From Lactuca virosa (lineage: Eukaryota; Streptophyta; Magnoliopsida; Asterales; Asteraceae): a DNA stretch of 64,000 bases. Position 1 is the stretch's first letter, and each line of letters starts with the position of its first letter. The notes below the pieces were generated by a model that saw nothing but the letters and a program-made list of their open reading frames with translations, was not told the DNA's origin and ran no database searches. Both the position numbers and the translations under genes were made by a program. Positions 10,966 to 22,329 of this stretch are shown piece after piece. The stretch spans positions 307,523 through 371,522 of the forward strand of contig CAKMRJ010003334.1 of NCBI GenBank assembly GCA_928212115.1, read 5' to 3'.

Positions 10966-12630
10966 TGTAACATCCATAAAATTCAAGCCAATTTAAAACT
11001 TTTCAAACATCCAAATATCATTATTTATTACAAAATGTTTTCAAGATAGTTTCATATCAGAGTATCCCATAAATCAAAATCATAAAATGTGAAGAGGTGC
11101 ACGATCACGCCTTCGCCTTCCCGCGATCATCTGAAGTACCTGAAACAAAATCCAAAACTGTAAGCCCGAAGCTTAGTGAGTTCCCCCAAAATACCAACGC
11201 CATACAACATAATCATATCATGTCTGGTCCGCCCTACCGGGCCTTCAGCCTGTCTGGACCATTCTCCGTGCCTTCGGCCTGACTGATATGCCCTCATGGC
11301 CTGTAGTCTATCCGGGCCGCCCTGGGTATGTTGGCCTTCAACACAAAGCAGGCCCGCCTCAACCCACCCCCATACATATAATCAATACATAAATAACAAT
11401 GCTAGCATATACAAACAGTCAAACTGATCTAACAGATCACTAATCATAGCATCATCCTATATACCAGGATACCGACCTAACCGGTCACTAACATAGCATC
11501 ATCCTATATACCAGGATACCGACCTAACAAGTCACTAAGCATATCGTCATGCAATAAACCTGGATACGCATCCAAAAAGAAGGGCCGACATTGGTGCCTT
11601 CGACCGTGTTAGTATAGTAAGGACAACTCATCTCACAATGTCGATCTGTAGTGATAGAATCAAACTCCTGAACCACAATCACAAACTCCTCCACCTATAA
11701 CCACCATAGGACCAAGTCCATCAAAATCCCAAATTACCAAGATACCCTCAAAAGTCCCACTGGTCAACCCTTAGTCAAAGTCAGAGTCAACAGTGAAAAA
11801 CCTAACTCGTCGAGTGTAGCTTACTGACTCGTCGAGTCCCTTAAAAACTTATAGAATCGTGAAAAACCCAGTTGACTCGCCGAGTTTCCAGACAACTCGT
11901 CGAGTCCATGCAGTGTCCAAAATGTCGGGAAAACCCTAACCGACTCGTCGAGTCACCTTGCTAACTAGCCGAGTCCGTGCAAAATCCAAAAAACGGGAAA
12001 CCATCATACAACTCGTCGAGTTGACTAAGCAACTCGTCGAGGTCCTTCAGCCATTTCACATTCATCTCCTTCCAGTCGAGTTCATGGCTTCAAACTCCAG
12101 ATCTGGCTTCCTAGGGTGAAGTTACCACGTAAAGTTGCTAAGTTTACGTGCATGCAAGGTCTCATGAGGCTAAAATCGTCCATACTAATATTAAGAAGAC
12201 TTTTTGGGGCATGAGGAAGGCCAAAGCTTCATAAAGCTTGAGGCTTTATGTCAAAGAGGGGCTTGAGGAGTCTAGATCTGAAGCCATATCCTTGTGACAA
12301 GCTCCAACCCGAGAATGACCCCCATTTTGCACCAAAATGCCCATAAACTTGCATAAGAAGAGATCTAAGAGATGGAAAGCCAATGTAAAGACTTTTTACC
12401 TCCAAATGAGTGCCAACACGATGTAGATGCTGGATCTACAAGCTTCTTCCCGTTCCAAGCCTCCAAATCTTCAAACCTCTTTCAAGAAATGCACCAAACA
12501 CACTCTTTTAGCCTCACACACACTCAAATAGGGTTAAGTTCACTTAGCGTTTTCTCATGGACGTGAAAAGTGGCAAGGGTGTCTGGGGGAAAGGACTTAA
12601 GGTCAATCATAGACATCACATCCTTCCTTG
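10966..12630 (-). mobile_element. LTR1: truncated Ty3-type LTR
   Basis: On the minus strand the LTR ends ...GGATGTTACA at 10966. The R/U5 part resembles the LTRs of L and E (TTAGTGAGTTC, GGTAC..GATCG, CGAAGGCGTGATCG on the minus strand). A cluster of ACTCGTCGAGT-type palindromes lies at about 11806-12045. No TGTAACA start is found on the right, so the U3 end is lost near 12600-12640. No primer site lies beside 10966, so this was a 3' or solo LTR. Confidence 0.65.
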
Positions 12631-12639
12631 GTTACTTTT

Positions 12640-12748
12640 GAAAAAAAAATTGAAAACCAGTTTTAAAACTTTTACAGTTTCCTAGTTTGAGTCTGGATTT
12701 ACACAAATGTTCATCCAATTCTTTCAACCCAAGGCTCTGATACCAACT
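12640..12748 (-). mobile_element. Start of the interior of element L with its primer site
   Basis: On the minus strand the LTR end is followed by AG and TGGTATCAGAGCC (12745-12733), then about 90 bases of leader resembling that of E. It is truncated at the junction with LTR1; the exact junction is not certain. Confidence 0.65.
12733..12745 (-). other. Primer binding site of element L
   Basis: TGGTATCAGAGCC on the minus strand, three bases from the LTR end at 12749, is an initiator tRNA-Met primer site. Confidence 0.85.
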
Positions 12749-13857
12749 TGTAACACCCTAAAAATCATATAAATCTTAAAATTTTAAAACCAACCATTAA
12801 CCAACATTGTTTACAAAAAGATTCATTGTTTCAAAAGTATTAATCTAAATCAGAGTTTTCCCAAGACCCAGTAACATAAAATAGGAAGATGTGCATGATC
12901 ACGCCTTCGCTTTCCCACGATCCTCATAAGTACCGGAAACCATAAAATAAAATTGTAAGAAAAATCTTAGTGGGTTCTCCCAAAGTACCAACACATTACA
13001 AAACAAACAAAGCTTGCAAATATGAGCCTTCAACCTGACTGGACCGCCTCGCAGGGCCTAAATCCTATCTAGACCGCTATACGGGCCTTCGGCCTGACTG
13101 GACCGCCTCACAAGGCCTACAGTCTATCCGGATGACCCCTGGTGTCTTGGCCTTCAGCATAAAGCAGGACCACCTCAACCCAACCACAATATGTCGAAAT
13201 ATGTAACAACCAAACATAAACACAGAACCAACAAATACAGATAACCATGCAGACCTACTACTCAATCACATACTAGCATAACATTATCCTATAATCAGGA
13301 TATAACCTAATGGGCCGACATCGGTGCCTTCGACCCACGAGTATAGTGAAGAAAACTCACCTCTCAGTCTGAACACAAGTTGAATATTCTCTGCCCCGAA
13401 AACCGGCTCTACTCGACACCCATTATCCCAAAATATTGCGCAACTTAAATTAATACCAGATTACCCAAAATATCCTTTGGGTCAAAAATAGGCCAAACTC
13501 CACAAACTAGTTAAGTCAACTCAGCCGAGTCAACCTAGCCAAGTACGTTGGGTATACACATTTGTACGCGGGGCGTACTCGATCGCGGCCAAAAGAAACG
13601 GGGACCTAACCGCGTAAGCCAAGCATACCATTTGGTACGCCCAGTGTACGCAGTTGAAGACTCTCAACCTATTAAGTGCTTAATACTTAAGCCTTTTTCG
13701 TCCAATTTACAGACCCAAGTCCCAAATATCGTTTTTTACCATAAAGTTTCCAACTTTATGGTCTTGTATGGCGAAAAAGTGCTAAATGCTAGAAACCCCA
13801 ACCTCTTAGCCCATTAAGACCACCAAGCACATGAATGGGGAAGATTAAGAGCCAAGA
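12749..13857 (-). mobile_element. 5' LTR of element L, downstream part
   Basis: It ends TGTTACA on the minus strand at 12749, next to the primer site. With 22330-22891 it forms one LTR of about 1.67 kb that was split by element E. GTACGCGGGGCGTAC-type palindromes occur at 13564-13578 and again near 13634-13650. Confidence 0.75.
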
Positions 13858-15472
13858 TATAACATCCAGATTTTCGGGTATGTTATTTTGAATTATTTAT
13901 TTTGAGGATCATTGATCTACTCGACGAGTTGGTGCTATAACTCGTCGAGTAGAAGCAGGGTAGCCACGTGAGTTTAATGAACTACTCGACGAGTCCAAGA
14001 GTAGACTCGCCGAGTAGGCGTTGTAAGTGGAAACCTTAAATCCCCGGGCATGCGCCCTATTTAAAGGACCTTATGGCCCTTATTTGCGGCTACCTTCGTC
14101 TTCGAGAGTACCAGAGCATCTGTGAGTCTTGTGAGTGAGAAAGGAGGCCATTGTTCACCATTTCTTGTGTGTTTTAGCAAGAAGGAAGGAGGAAGGACAA
14201 GCTAGGCGGGTTGGAGAGCTTGGATCTACTTCCATTTGATCAGGGGAAGCTGTTTGAGGTATCAAACTATGCTTATTCTCGTATTTTTGATGATTTAGTT
14301 GAATATAGGGTTTCTTTATGCATTATTTAGCTTGAATCTAGAGTGTGTGAGGTCCCAAGGTGAAATGATTCTTAGATCTGGACCTTAAGAGGTCCAGAGA
14401 GCCCTATCACTCTACTTTATGCCATTCCTTTGAAGTTATGAGCCTAGGTGGCCATTTTAGTAGTTATTTCACCAAAAGAAGCCTTGGGTGCGTTGCATGT
14501 GAGTCAAGATTCTACCTTTACGTGGTTATTGGTCGTGGGGAAGTCAGATCTATAGTTTAGAGAAGCAGATCTGACCTCGGAAGGTCATTTTAGTGTTGTC
14601 ATGGGAGCAACTCGCCGAGTTCATAAGTGGACTCGACGAGTCGAGTCGGGGTTGCCCCGCGATTCGTTATAGAGAAACCCGGCGAGTGGAGGAGGGACTC
14701 GACGTGCCAAGTGAGGCTTAGAAGGATTCAGAGGACCCGCGTGGACTCGCCGAGTCGCCCGGATGCACTCGACGAGTCTGGTCAAAGTTTGACCGTTGAC
14801 TAGAGTTGACTTCGTTGACTTTTAGGGTTGAGTCAATGTTTGGACTTGTGAGCCATTGGAGGGGTAGAATGGTCTTTTACCCTTCTTAGTGAACTTAGAG
14901 AGGGATTAGCCTAGTCTTTGAAAATCATATTAATTAGAGTAATTATCTTATGTGATTAGGCGAAGGCTAGATGAGTATTTCCGAGTTCGAGGTTTACCGA
15001 GCTATCCGAGGTGAGTCTTCTCACTATACTTTTACCTTGAGTGGTAATTAGAGTTATGTGATAGAGTATCTTGTATGCTATGTATGTGATGTGTTGCACT
15101 GCATTATTTCTATGTGATTTATGTTGTGTGTATTCCAGAGTTTATAGAGTTAGGACCAGAGGGTCCACAGAGTTAGGGCCAGTGGGCCCACAGAGTTATA
15201 GCCTCGAAAGGCTAATATGTGTTATATGTGGTATATTGGGGAACTCACTAAGCATTTATGCTTACAGTGTTTTGTGTTATATGTTTCAGGTACCAGTGAG
15301 GATCGCGTGAAGGCGTCGGCATGATCAGTACACACTTGTGGAGTTTCTATGTATTGTGATCTTGGGATGAATTTTATGGATTTGATATGTGATACATGGA
15401 GATTGATAATATTTATGAATGAAATTATATTTTTAAAAGTGAAAAAATTGTTTTGGAATTTACGATGTTACA
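13858..15472 (+). repeat. 5' LTR of element E
   Basis: This 1615-bp LTR starts TATAACATCC, where the partner has TGTAACATCC (the terminal TG has mutated), and ends GATGTTACA. Four ACTCG(A/T/C)CGAGT palindromes (13919-13929, 13940-13950, 13984-13994, 14005-14015) precede the TATA-like CTATTTAAAG at about 14057-14066. More copies lie downstream near 14610-14780. Confidence 0.93.
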
Positions 15473-15475
15473 AGT

Positions 15476-15488
15476 TGGTATCAGAGCC
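15476..15488 (+). other. Primer binding site of element E
   Basis: TGGTATCAGAGCC, three bases after the 5' LTR, is an initiator tRNA-Met primer site. Confidence 0.92.
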
Positions 15489-15926
15489 TTGGTTTGAGGG
15501 ATTCGGATGTACCTTCGGGCGCATTTGAACTCAAACTGAGGATTTGAGAAACTTTTCGAAATAAAACAAAATTTTTCTAAAGGAATAAAAGGTTTTGAAA
15601 AGAGCAGAGCAGAGCAGTGTGTACGATCAGCCAGCGCCCGAACGGTGATTTCCCAAAATACCCTTATATTATGTGTTATGAGATATGATATGATATGTTA
15701 TGCATGCTAGAGTAGGCTAGGTATTCTTATTAGGACTAGAGTGGCCTGATTCGTGATGCCTTAGCCTAAGGGTTTTGCTGCTGGTAGATGCTTGAGAGTG
15801 AGTAGATAGCAGCGAGGAGCTTATGAGAGGTCTGCTAGAGAGTAGCCTATGCATAGTGAGAGTAGAGTACTTGGGATTTGGGATCCTAGGAGGAGGACTT
15901 GGGGTGAATACTGATGCGGTGTGGAC

Positions 15927-15949
15927 GGTAGTATTGGGCCCGTACTACT
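15927..15949. promoter_or_regulatory. GGGCCC palindrome in the gag leader of element E
   Basis: GGTAGTATTGGGCCCGTACTACT is an imperfect palindrome about 135 bases upstream of the gag ATG. It corresponds to 9923-9944 in A and 56329-56350 in H. Confidence 0.7.
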
Positions 15950-16081
15950 GAAGACATCGGATCATTGCGCAGTCCAAGTAAGAATCCTTAGGGTACTAAG
16001 GAACAAGTAGGGCTGAGTTGCCGAGTGTGAGTATGCTCGAGCGAGTCTCTGATATTTCTTATGTTGTATTTCAGAGACATC

Positions 16082-17143
16082 ATGGTTGGGACACGCCACA
16101 GACCAGAGACTAGCGGTGTGAGTGACAAGGAGCTTTGTCAGATGATCCACGAGGAGGTGGCTGCGGCTATCCGCGCAGAGATTCCGGATATGTTTGGGTC
16201 TATTAAGACCACATTGATTGAGACCTTTGATGAGAGATACGCAGCGGTTACTGAGGCTGCAGCCACTGCAGCTACTGCAGCTGTTGCTGCTGCTAGACCT
16301 CAGGGTGGTGATGCGTTGCTGTTCCGGGAATTCAGCAACACGAAGCCACCAGAGTTTGATGGGACGCAGGATCCGATTGCTGCGATGAGATGGGTTTTTG
16401 ACATCGAGGGATGCTTCTATTCGTGTTCTTGTTCGAACCATCTGAGAGTTCGGTTCGCGCTGAACCAGCTTCGCTTCGGAGCGAAGGACTGGTGGAAGTT
16501 TGTGACAACGCACTATTCTTCTGCAGAGCTTGCCGCAGTGACCTGGGAGAGGTTCACCGCTATGTTCCGTGATGAGTACGTTCCCCCGGTGGAAAGGGAA
16601 CGGTTGGCCCAGGAGTTCTTGACCCTCAAACAGGGTACTGAGTCTGTTACTGTGATCACCAGGATGTTCCATGAGAGGGCGATGTTCTGCCCTGAGCACG
16701 TGTCTTCCGAGCAGGCACGCATGAGTCGGTATTTAAGCATTTTGAGGAGAGACATCCGCGAGTTCGTGGCGAACTCGTCGTACTGGACATTTGCCGAGCT
16801 TCAGGCGAATGCTCGGAAGAGGGAGATAGAGCTTGAGACTCAGGCTAGGGAGGAGGCGGAGTGTCAGGGGAGGGATCGGCGACCGACACAGTCCCAGCCG
16901 GTAGCCAAGCGGGCCAAGCCCGCCGATTCGAGATCAGGGAACCAGAAGGGCCGCACTTGTGGCAAGTGCGGCAAGGGTCATGATGGGATTTGTAGAGCAG
17001 GGTCTTGCTACAAGTGTGGCAAGGAGGGGCACATGGCCAAGGATTTCCCCAAGGGGTTTGCAGTCTGTTTCCACTGCAACCAGACCGGACACCGGAAGGA
17101 CGAGTGTCCGCAGCTGCGGGGGTCAGCACAGGGCGCATCTTAG
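16082..17143 (+). CDS. gag of element E
   Basis: Gag forms the virus-like particle and packages element RNA. I choose ATG 16082 (MVGTRHRPETSG) over the in-frame ATG at 16061, because the MVGTR start matches related elements. The capsid region spans roughly residues 70-240 (WVFDIEGCF, VTVITRMFHERAMFCPEHV). The nucleocapsid has CGKC near residue 290, a knuckle CYKCGKEGHMAKDF whose last cysteine has become phenylalanine, and an intact knuckle CFHCNQTGHRKDEC. A TAG at 17141-17143 ends the frame, although related protein sequence continues after it toward protease. It is the only undisrupted domain of E, but the knuckle change may impair RNA binding. Confidence 0.85.
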   Translation: MVGTRHRPETSGVSDKELCQMIHEEVAAAIRAEIPDMFGSIKTTLIETFDERYAAVTEAAATAATAAVAAARPQGGDALLFREFSNTKPPEFDGTQDPIAAMRWVFDIEGCFYSCSCSNHLRVRFALNQLRFGAKDWWKFVTTHYSSAELAAVTWERFTAMFRDEYVPPVERERLAQEFLTLKQGTESVTVITRMFHERAMFCPEHVSSEQARMSRYLSILRRDIREFVANSSYWTFAELQANARKREIELETQAREEAECQGRDRRPTQSQPVAKRAKPADSRSGNQKGRTCGKCGKGHDGICRAGSCYKCGKEGHMAKDFPKGFAVCFHCNQTGHRKDECPQLRGSAQGAS

Positions 17144-17740
17144 GGATCTACCCCTGCTACTGTACGAGCTACCGAGAGTCAGCGGGTGAAGGCTAAGGCA
17201 CCGAAGGCACGATGGAGAGCCTTCCAGTTGACAGCGGAGGAGGTCCGCGCAGCGCCCGATGTCGTGGCTGGTATGTATTCCTTCATGTATTTATTTTGAG
17301 TTTGAGATATTGTGCTTATATTATGATATGCGTAGGTACTTTTCTTGTGAGTTCTGTACCTGCCTTGGTGTTACTTGACTCGGGTGCGAGTCGATCTTTT
17401 GTATCATTAGCCTTTAGTCAGCACATCAGTATCCGCCAAGAGGCGTTGAGTCGACCTCAGCGAGTTTCCATAGCTGACGAGAGAGCGGTATGCCACTGAT
17501 GTGATTCGAGGATGTGTACTCGAGATCTTCGGCGTTGAGTTTCCGATTTATTTGGTCCCGATTGCGATGGGAGATGTCTGTGTCATCGTGGGCATGGACT
17601 GGTTGAGCAGATTTGGAGCGGTTATCGACTGCGAGCGACAGCTGGTGACCATACGAGACCCTAGTGGGGGGGTTCTTACGGTGTACGACGAGGGTACCCG
17701 TTCTGGGTCAGCGTTTTGTTCGGCCGCTAGAGCGAGGTAG
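17144..17740 (+). pseudogene. Protease region of element E
   Basis: The active-site triad DSG lies at 17377-17385 in LVLLDSGASRSFVS, typical of a Ty3 retropepsin. The frame breaks near 17495-17500. It continues in another frame with RGCVLEIFGVEFPIYLVPI and GMDWLSRFGAVIDC, then stops at TAG 17738. The lesions separate it from gag and from RT. Confidence 0.85.
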
Positions 17741-18769
17741 AGCCTACAGCAGGGCTGTAGTGGGTTTGTGGCTTATGTGATGGATACGAGGTTTGATGCG
17801 GAGAGGCCGAGATCGGTCGATGAGGTTCCGATAGTGAGTGAGTTCCCGGATGTTTTCCCCGAGGAGTTACCGGGTGTGCCTCCCGAGAGGCAAGTAGAGT
17901 TCCGTATCGATTTGGTTCCAGGGGCAGCGCCTATCGCTAAGGCGCCCTATCGCCTTGCACCACCAGAGATGCAGGAGTTATCCTCATAGCTTCAGGAGCT
18001 GTTGAGGAAGGGGTTTATTCGGCCGAGTAGCTCGCCATGGGGAGCGCCGATCCTTTTTGTAAAGAAAAAGGATGGTTCACACCGGATGTGCATAGATTAC
18101 CGGGAGTTGAACAAGTTAACGGTCAAGAACCGTTACCCCTTACAGAGGATTGATGATTTGTTCGATCAGTTGCAGGGAGCGTCTTGGTTCTCCAAGATCG
18201 ATCTGAGGTCTGGATATCATCAGATGAGAGTGCGTGATGAGGATATCCAGAAAACGGCGTTTAGGACTCGTTATGGGCATTACGAGTTCGTGGTGATGCC
18301 TTTCGGGCTCACCAATGCACCGGCGGCGTTCATGGACCTCATGAACAGGGTGTGCAGACCGATGTTGGATCGTTCAGTGATAGTGTTCATTGATGATATA
18401 TTGGTGTATTCGAGATCCAGGGAGCAGCATGAGGAGCATTTGAGAGAGATCCTTGGAGTTCTGAGATCAGAGAGGCTTTACACCAAATTCTCCAAGTGTG
18501 ATTGCTGGTTACGAGAGGTCCAGTTCCTGGGACATCTCGGTAACCAGAATGTGATATTGGTCGATCTGGCCAAGATTACGGCGGTGATGGGTTGGGAGGT
18601 GCCGAGATCCCCCACCGAGATCAGGAGTTTTCTGGGGTTGGCCGGCTATTATAGTAGATTTATTAAAGATTTCTCCAAGATTGTTGTTCCTCTCATCAGG
18701 TTGACCCGGAAGGGCGTGGCTTTTAGTTGGGGCCCAGAGCAGCGGGCCTCCTTTGAGACACTTCGCTAG
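17741..18769 (+). pseudogene. Reverse transcriptase region of element E
   Basis: The pre-RT linker (FPEELPGVPPERQVEFRIDL) is followed by a TAG at 17987 and then by a long open RT core. Blocks include VKKKDGSHRMCIDYRELNKL, FSKIDLRSGYHQMRV and the catalytic VFIDDILVYSRSREQHEEHL at about 18383-18440, with both aspartates present. The thumb (RSFLGLAGYYSRFIKDFSKI) runs into a TAG at 18767. It would copy element RNA into DNA if the two stops were read through. Ty3 RT normally has F/Y-x-D-D here, so FIDD is ordinary. Confidence 0.9.
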
Positions 18770-19386
18770 AGATTATGCGAAGCCCCGGTGTTAGCCCTTC
18801 CGGAGGGGATGGAGGATTTTGTAGTGTATTGTGACGCGTCGATATCGGGATTGGGTGCGGTGCTAATGCAGAGAGGGCATGTGATAGCATATGCATCGAG
18901 GCAGCTGAAGCCTCATGAGGCAAGGTATCCTACTCACGATCTGGAGTTGGGGGCTGTGGTGTTCGCCCTCAAGATCTGGCGTCACTATCTGTATGCGGTC
19001 CGGTATACCATATACACGGATCACAAGAGCTTGAAGTATTTGATGGATCAGCCCAACCTGAATATGCGCCAGAGGAGATGGTTGTATGTGGTAAAGGATT
19101 ATGAGTGTGAGATCCTGTACCACCCGGGCAAGGCTAACATTGTAGCTGATGCCCTGAGTCGTAGGGCGGAGAGTGCCCCGATACGTGATGTTTGTTTGAG
19201 GTTAACGGTGATGACCCCGGTGTTGGACACCATTCAGGAGGCTCAGGTTGAGGCCATGAGGCCGGAGAACCGCAAGAGAGAGCGGGTGATCGGGCAGGTG
19301 TCTGAGTTCGTTGCCGATAGCCGAGGGCTTATGACCTTTCAGGGTCGGATTTGGGTGCCATTTGAGGGCGGGGACGTACCATTCTG
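18770..19386 (+). pseudogene. RNase H region of element E
   Basis: FVVYCDASISGLGAVLMQRG, HDLELGAVVFALKIWRHYLY, YTDHKSLKYLMDQPNLNMRQ and KANIVADALSRR are the standard Ty3 RNase H blocks, with acidic active-site residues in place. The frame is open from the stop at 18767 to about 19385. A base appears to be missing near 19380, where the frame meets the integrase. Confidence 0.88.
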
Positions 19387-20670
19387 ATGGAGGAGGCTCA
19401 CGGATCGAGGTTCTCGATCCATCCCGGGGCCACTAAGATGTATTTGGACCTGAAGAGAGACTATTGGTGGCCCTGTATGAAGAGGGATGTTGCGTGGTTC
19501 GTGGAGAGGTGCTTGACCTGTCGCAGGGTTAAGGCCGAGCACCAGCGTCCGTATGGCAAGTTGCAGCCACTTGAGGTTCCCCAGTGGAAGTGGGAACAGA
19601 TTTCCATGGATTTTATCACCAAATTGCCGAGGACTGCAAGGGGTGTCGATGCAATTTGGGTGATCGTTGACCGGATGACGAAGAGCGCTCATTTCCTTGC
19701 CATCAGTGAGAGCTCTTCCGCAAAGATACTGGCAGAATTGTATGTGAGAGAGGTAGTATCGCGGCATGGATTACCGATCTCGATTGTGTCAGATCGAGAT
19801 GTGCGATTCACTTCCAGGTTCTGGAAAAAATTCCATGAGGAGTTGGGTACGAGGCTGCATTTCAGTACCGCATACCACCCACAGACGGACGGACAGAGTG
19901 AACGGACGATTCAGATGCTCGAGGACATGCTTCGAGCATGTGTATTGGACTTTGGAGGAAGTTGGGACACGTATTTGCCTTTGGTTGAGTTTTCTTATAA
20001 CAACAGCCACCATTCGAGTATCGGTATGCCTCCCTTTGAGCTTTTATATGGGAGGAGGTGTCGGACTCCCATATGTTGGGGAGAGGTAGGGCAGCGAGTG
20101 ATGGGTAGCACTGAGATAGTGCTTAAGACGACTGAGCAGATACAACAGGTCAGACAGAGGTTACTGACAACCCAGATCCGTCAGAAGAGTTATGCGGATA
20201 GGCGGCGATCCGAGCTCACGTTCCAGGTCGGAGATTTCGTACTCCTGAAGGTATCTCCTTGGAAAGGAGTGATCCGATTCAGGAAGAGGGGCAATCTGGG
20301 GCCCCGGTACATTGGTCCGTTCAGGGTGACCGCCAGGGTGGGCAGGGTAGCATATCGTTTGGAGCTACCTGCGGAGTTGGGTCAGATTCATGATACCTTC
20401 CACGTGTCTCAGCTGAGGAAGTGTATAGCCGACGAGTCGGCGGTGGTGTCATTGGAGGATATTCAGGTGAATGCGAGCCTGAATTATGTTGAGAGGCCAG
20501 TTACGATTATGGATCGAAAGTTCAAGGTCCTGAGAAACAAGAAGTTGCCCCTGGTTCAGGTCCAGTGGCAACATCGGAGAGGGTCCGAGCTGACTTGGGA
20601 GCCGGAGTCGGAGATGCGGGAGCAGCATCCAGAGTTGTTTGCAGAGCGAGACTTCGAGGGCGAAGTCTGA
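19387..20670 (+). CDS. Integrase with chromodomain of element E (5' end cut by frameshift)
   Basis: This 427-codon open frame inserts element DNA into the host genome. The zinc-binding domain has H in SIHPG and CLTC near residue 35. The catalytic core has D in SMDFI, D in SIVSDRDVRF and E in TDGQSERTIQMLE, spaced as in functional integrases. The GPF/Y region (GPRYIGPFRVTARVGRVAYR) precedes a C-terminal chromodomain (about residues 365-425, YVERPVTIMDRKFKVLRNKK and LTWEPESEMREQHPELF). Such chromodomains direct many chromoviruses to heterochromatin. The frame is intact but is separated from RNase H by a frameshift at about 19380, so it could not be made as part of a polyprotein. Its ATG is probably not a natural start. 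Confidence 0.9.
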   Translation: MEEAHGSRFSIHPGATKMYLDLKRDYWWPCMKRDVAWFVERCLTCRRVKAEHQRPYGKLQPLEVPQWKWEQISMDFITKLPRTARGVDAIWVIVDRMTKSAHFLAISESSSAKILAELYVREVVSRHGLPISIVSDRDVRFTSRFWKKFHEELGTRLHFSTAYHPQTDGQSERTIQMLEDMLRACVLDFGGSWDTYLPLVEFSYNNSHHSSIGMPPFELLYGRRCRTPICWGEVGQRVMGSTEIVLKTTEQIQQVRQRLLTTQIRQKSYADRRRSELTFQVGDFVLLKVSPWKGVIRFRKRGNLGPRYIGPFRVTARVGRVAYRLELPAELGQIHDTFHVSQLRKCIADESAVVSLEDIQVNASLNYVERPVTIMDRKFKVLRNKKLPLVQVQWQHRRGSELTWEPESEMREQHPELFAERDFEGEV

Positions 20671-20673
20671 TTC

Positions 20674-20687
20674 TAGTGGGGGAGAAT
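20674..20687 (+). other. Polypurine tract of element E
   Basis: AGTGGGGGAGAAT lies directly before the 3' LTR, the normal second-strand primer position. Confidence 0.85.
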
Positions 20688-22324
20688 TGTAACATCCGGA
20701 TTTTCGGGTATGTTATTTTGAATTATTTATTTTGAGGATCATTGATCTACTCGACGAGTTGGTGCTATAACTCGTCGAGTAGAAGTGGGGTAGCCACGTG
20801 AGTTTAATGAACTACTCGACGAGTCCAAGAGTAGACTCGCCGAGTAGGCGCTGTACGTGGAAACCCTAAATCCCCGGGCCTGCACCCTATTTAAAGGACC
20901 TTATGGCCCTTATTTGCGGCTACCTTCGTCTTTTAGAGTACCAGAGCATATGTGAGTCTTGTGAGTGAGAAAGGAGGCCATTATTCACCATTTCTTGTGT
21001 GTTTTAGCAAGAAGGAAGGAGTAAGGACAAGCTAGGCGGGTTCGGGAGCTTGGATCTACTTCTATTTGATCAGGGGAAGCTGTTGGAGGTATCAATCTGT
21101 GCTTATTCTCGTATTTTTGATGATTTAGTTGAATCTAGGGTTTCTTTATGCATTATTTAGCTTGAATCTGGAGTGTGTGAGGTCCCAAGGTGAAATGATT
21201 CTTAGATCTGGACCTTAAGAGGTCCAGAGAGCCCTATCACTCTGCTTTATGCCATTCCTTTGAAGTTATGAGCCTAGGTGGCCATTTTAGTAGTTATTTC
21301 ACCAAAAAGAAGCCTTGGGTGCGTTGCATGTGAGTCAAGATTCGACCTTTACGTGGTTATTGGTCGTGGGGAAGTCAGATCTATAGTTTAGAGAAGCAGA
21401 TCTGACCTCAGAAGGTCATTTGAGTGTTGTCATGGGAGCAACTCGCCGAGTTCATAAGTGGACTCGACGAGCCGAGTCGGGGTTGCCCCGCGATTCGTTG
21501 CAGAGAAACCCGGCGAGTGGAGGAGGGACTCGACGTGCCAAGTGAGGCTTAGAAGGATTCAGAGGACCCGCGTGGACTCGCCGAGTCGCCCGGATGCACT
21601 CGACGAGTCTGGTTAAAGTTTGACCGTTGACTAGAGTTGACTTCGTTGACTTTTAGGGTTGAGTCAATGTTTGGACTTGTGAGCCATTGGAGGGGTAGAA
21701 TGGTCTTTTACCCTTCTTAGAGAACTTAGAGAGGGATTAGCCTAGTCTTTGAAAATCATATTAATTAGAGTAATTATCTTATGTGATTAGGCGAAGGATA
21801 GATCAGTATTTCCGAGTTCGAGGTTTACTGAGCTATCCGAGGTGAGTCTTCTCACTATACTTTACCTTGAGTGGTAATTAGAGTTATGTGACAGAGTATC
21901 TTGTATGCTATGTATGTGATGTGTTGCACTGCATTATTTCTATGTGATTTATGCTGTGTGTATTCCAGAGTTTACAGAGTTTGGACCGGAAGGTCCACAG
22001 AGTTAGGACCAGAGGGTCCACAGAGTTAGGGCCAATGGGCCCACAGAGTTATAGCCTCGAGTGGCTAATATGTGTTATATGTGGTATATTGGGGAACTCA
22101 CTAAGCATTTATGCTTACAGTGTTTTGTGTTATGTGTTTCAGGTACCAGTGAGGATCGCGGGAAGACGCCGGCATGATCAGTACACACTTGTGGAGTTTC
22201 TATGTATTGTGATCTTGGGATGAATTTTATGGATTTGATATGTGATACATGGAGATTGATAATATTTATGAATGAAATTATATTTTTAAAAGTGAATAAT
22301 TGTTTTGGAATTTACGATGTTACA
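20688..22324 (+). repeat. 3' LTR of element E
   Basis: This 1637-bp partner of 13858-15472 starts TGTAACATCC and ends GATGTTACA. Much of the extra length is a tandem copy of a unit like GGTCCACAGAGTTAGGACCA at about 21985-22025, present once fewer in the 5' LTR. Confidence 0.93.
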
Positions 22325-22329
22325 CAAGA

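Larger units (their letters stand above)
13858..22324 (+). mobile_element. Element E: complete Ty3/Gypsy chromovirus (Tekay-like)
   Basis: LTRs at 13858-15472 and 20688-22324 flank a full gag-PR-RT-RNaseH-integrase interior. The target duplication CAAGA is perfect (13853-13857 and 22325-22329), so the insertion into the LTR of element L is certain. The integrase ends in a chromodomain, which marks a chromovirus; overall similarity and LTR length suggest the Tekay/Del clade. Pol is broken by several stops and frameshifts, so the copy is structurally complete but not autonomous. The LTRs are visibly very similar. Confidence 0.95.

Noticed and set aside
10683..11282. Open frames at 10683 and 11097 as host peptides
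   Set aside because: The first is built on an AT microsatellite; the second lies in LTR1 and has no recognisable family.
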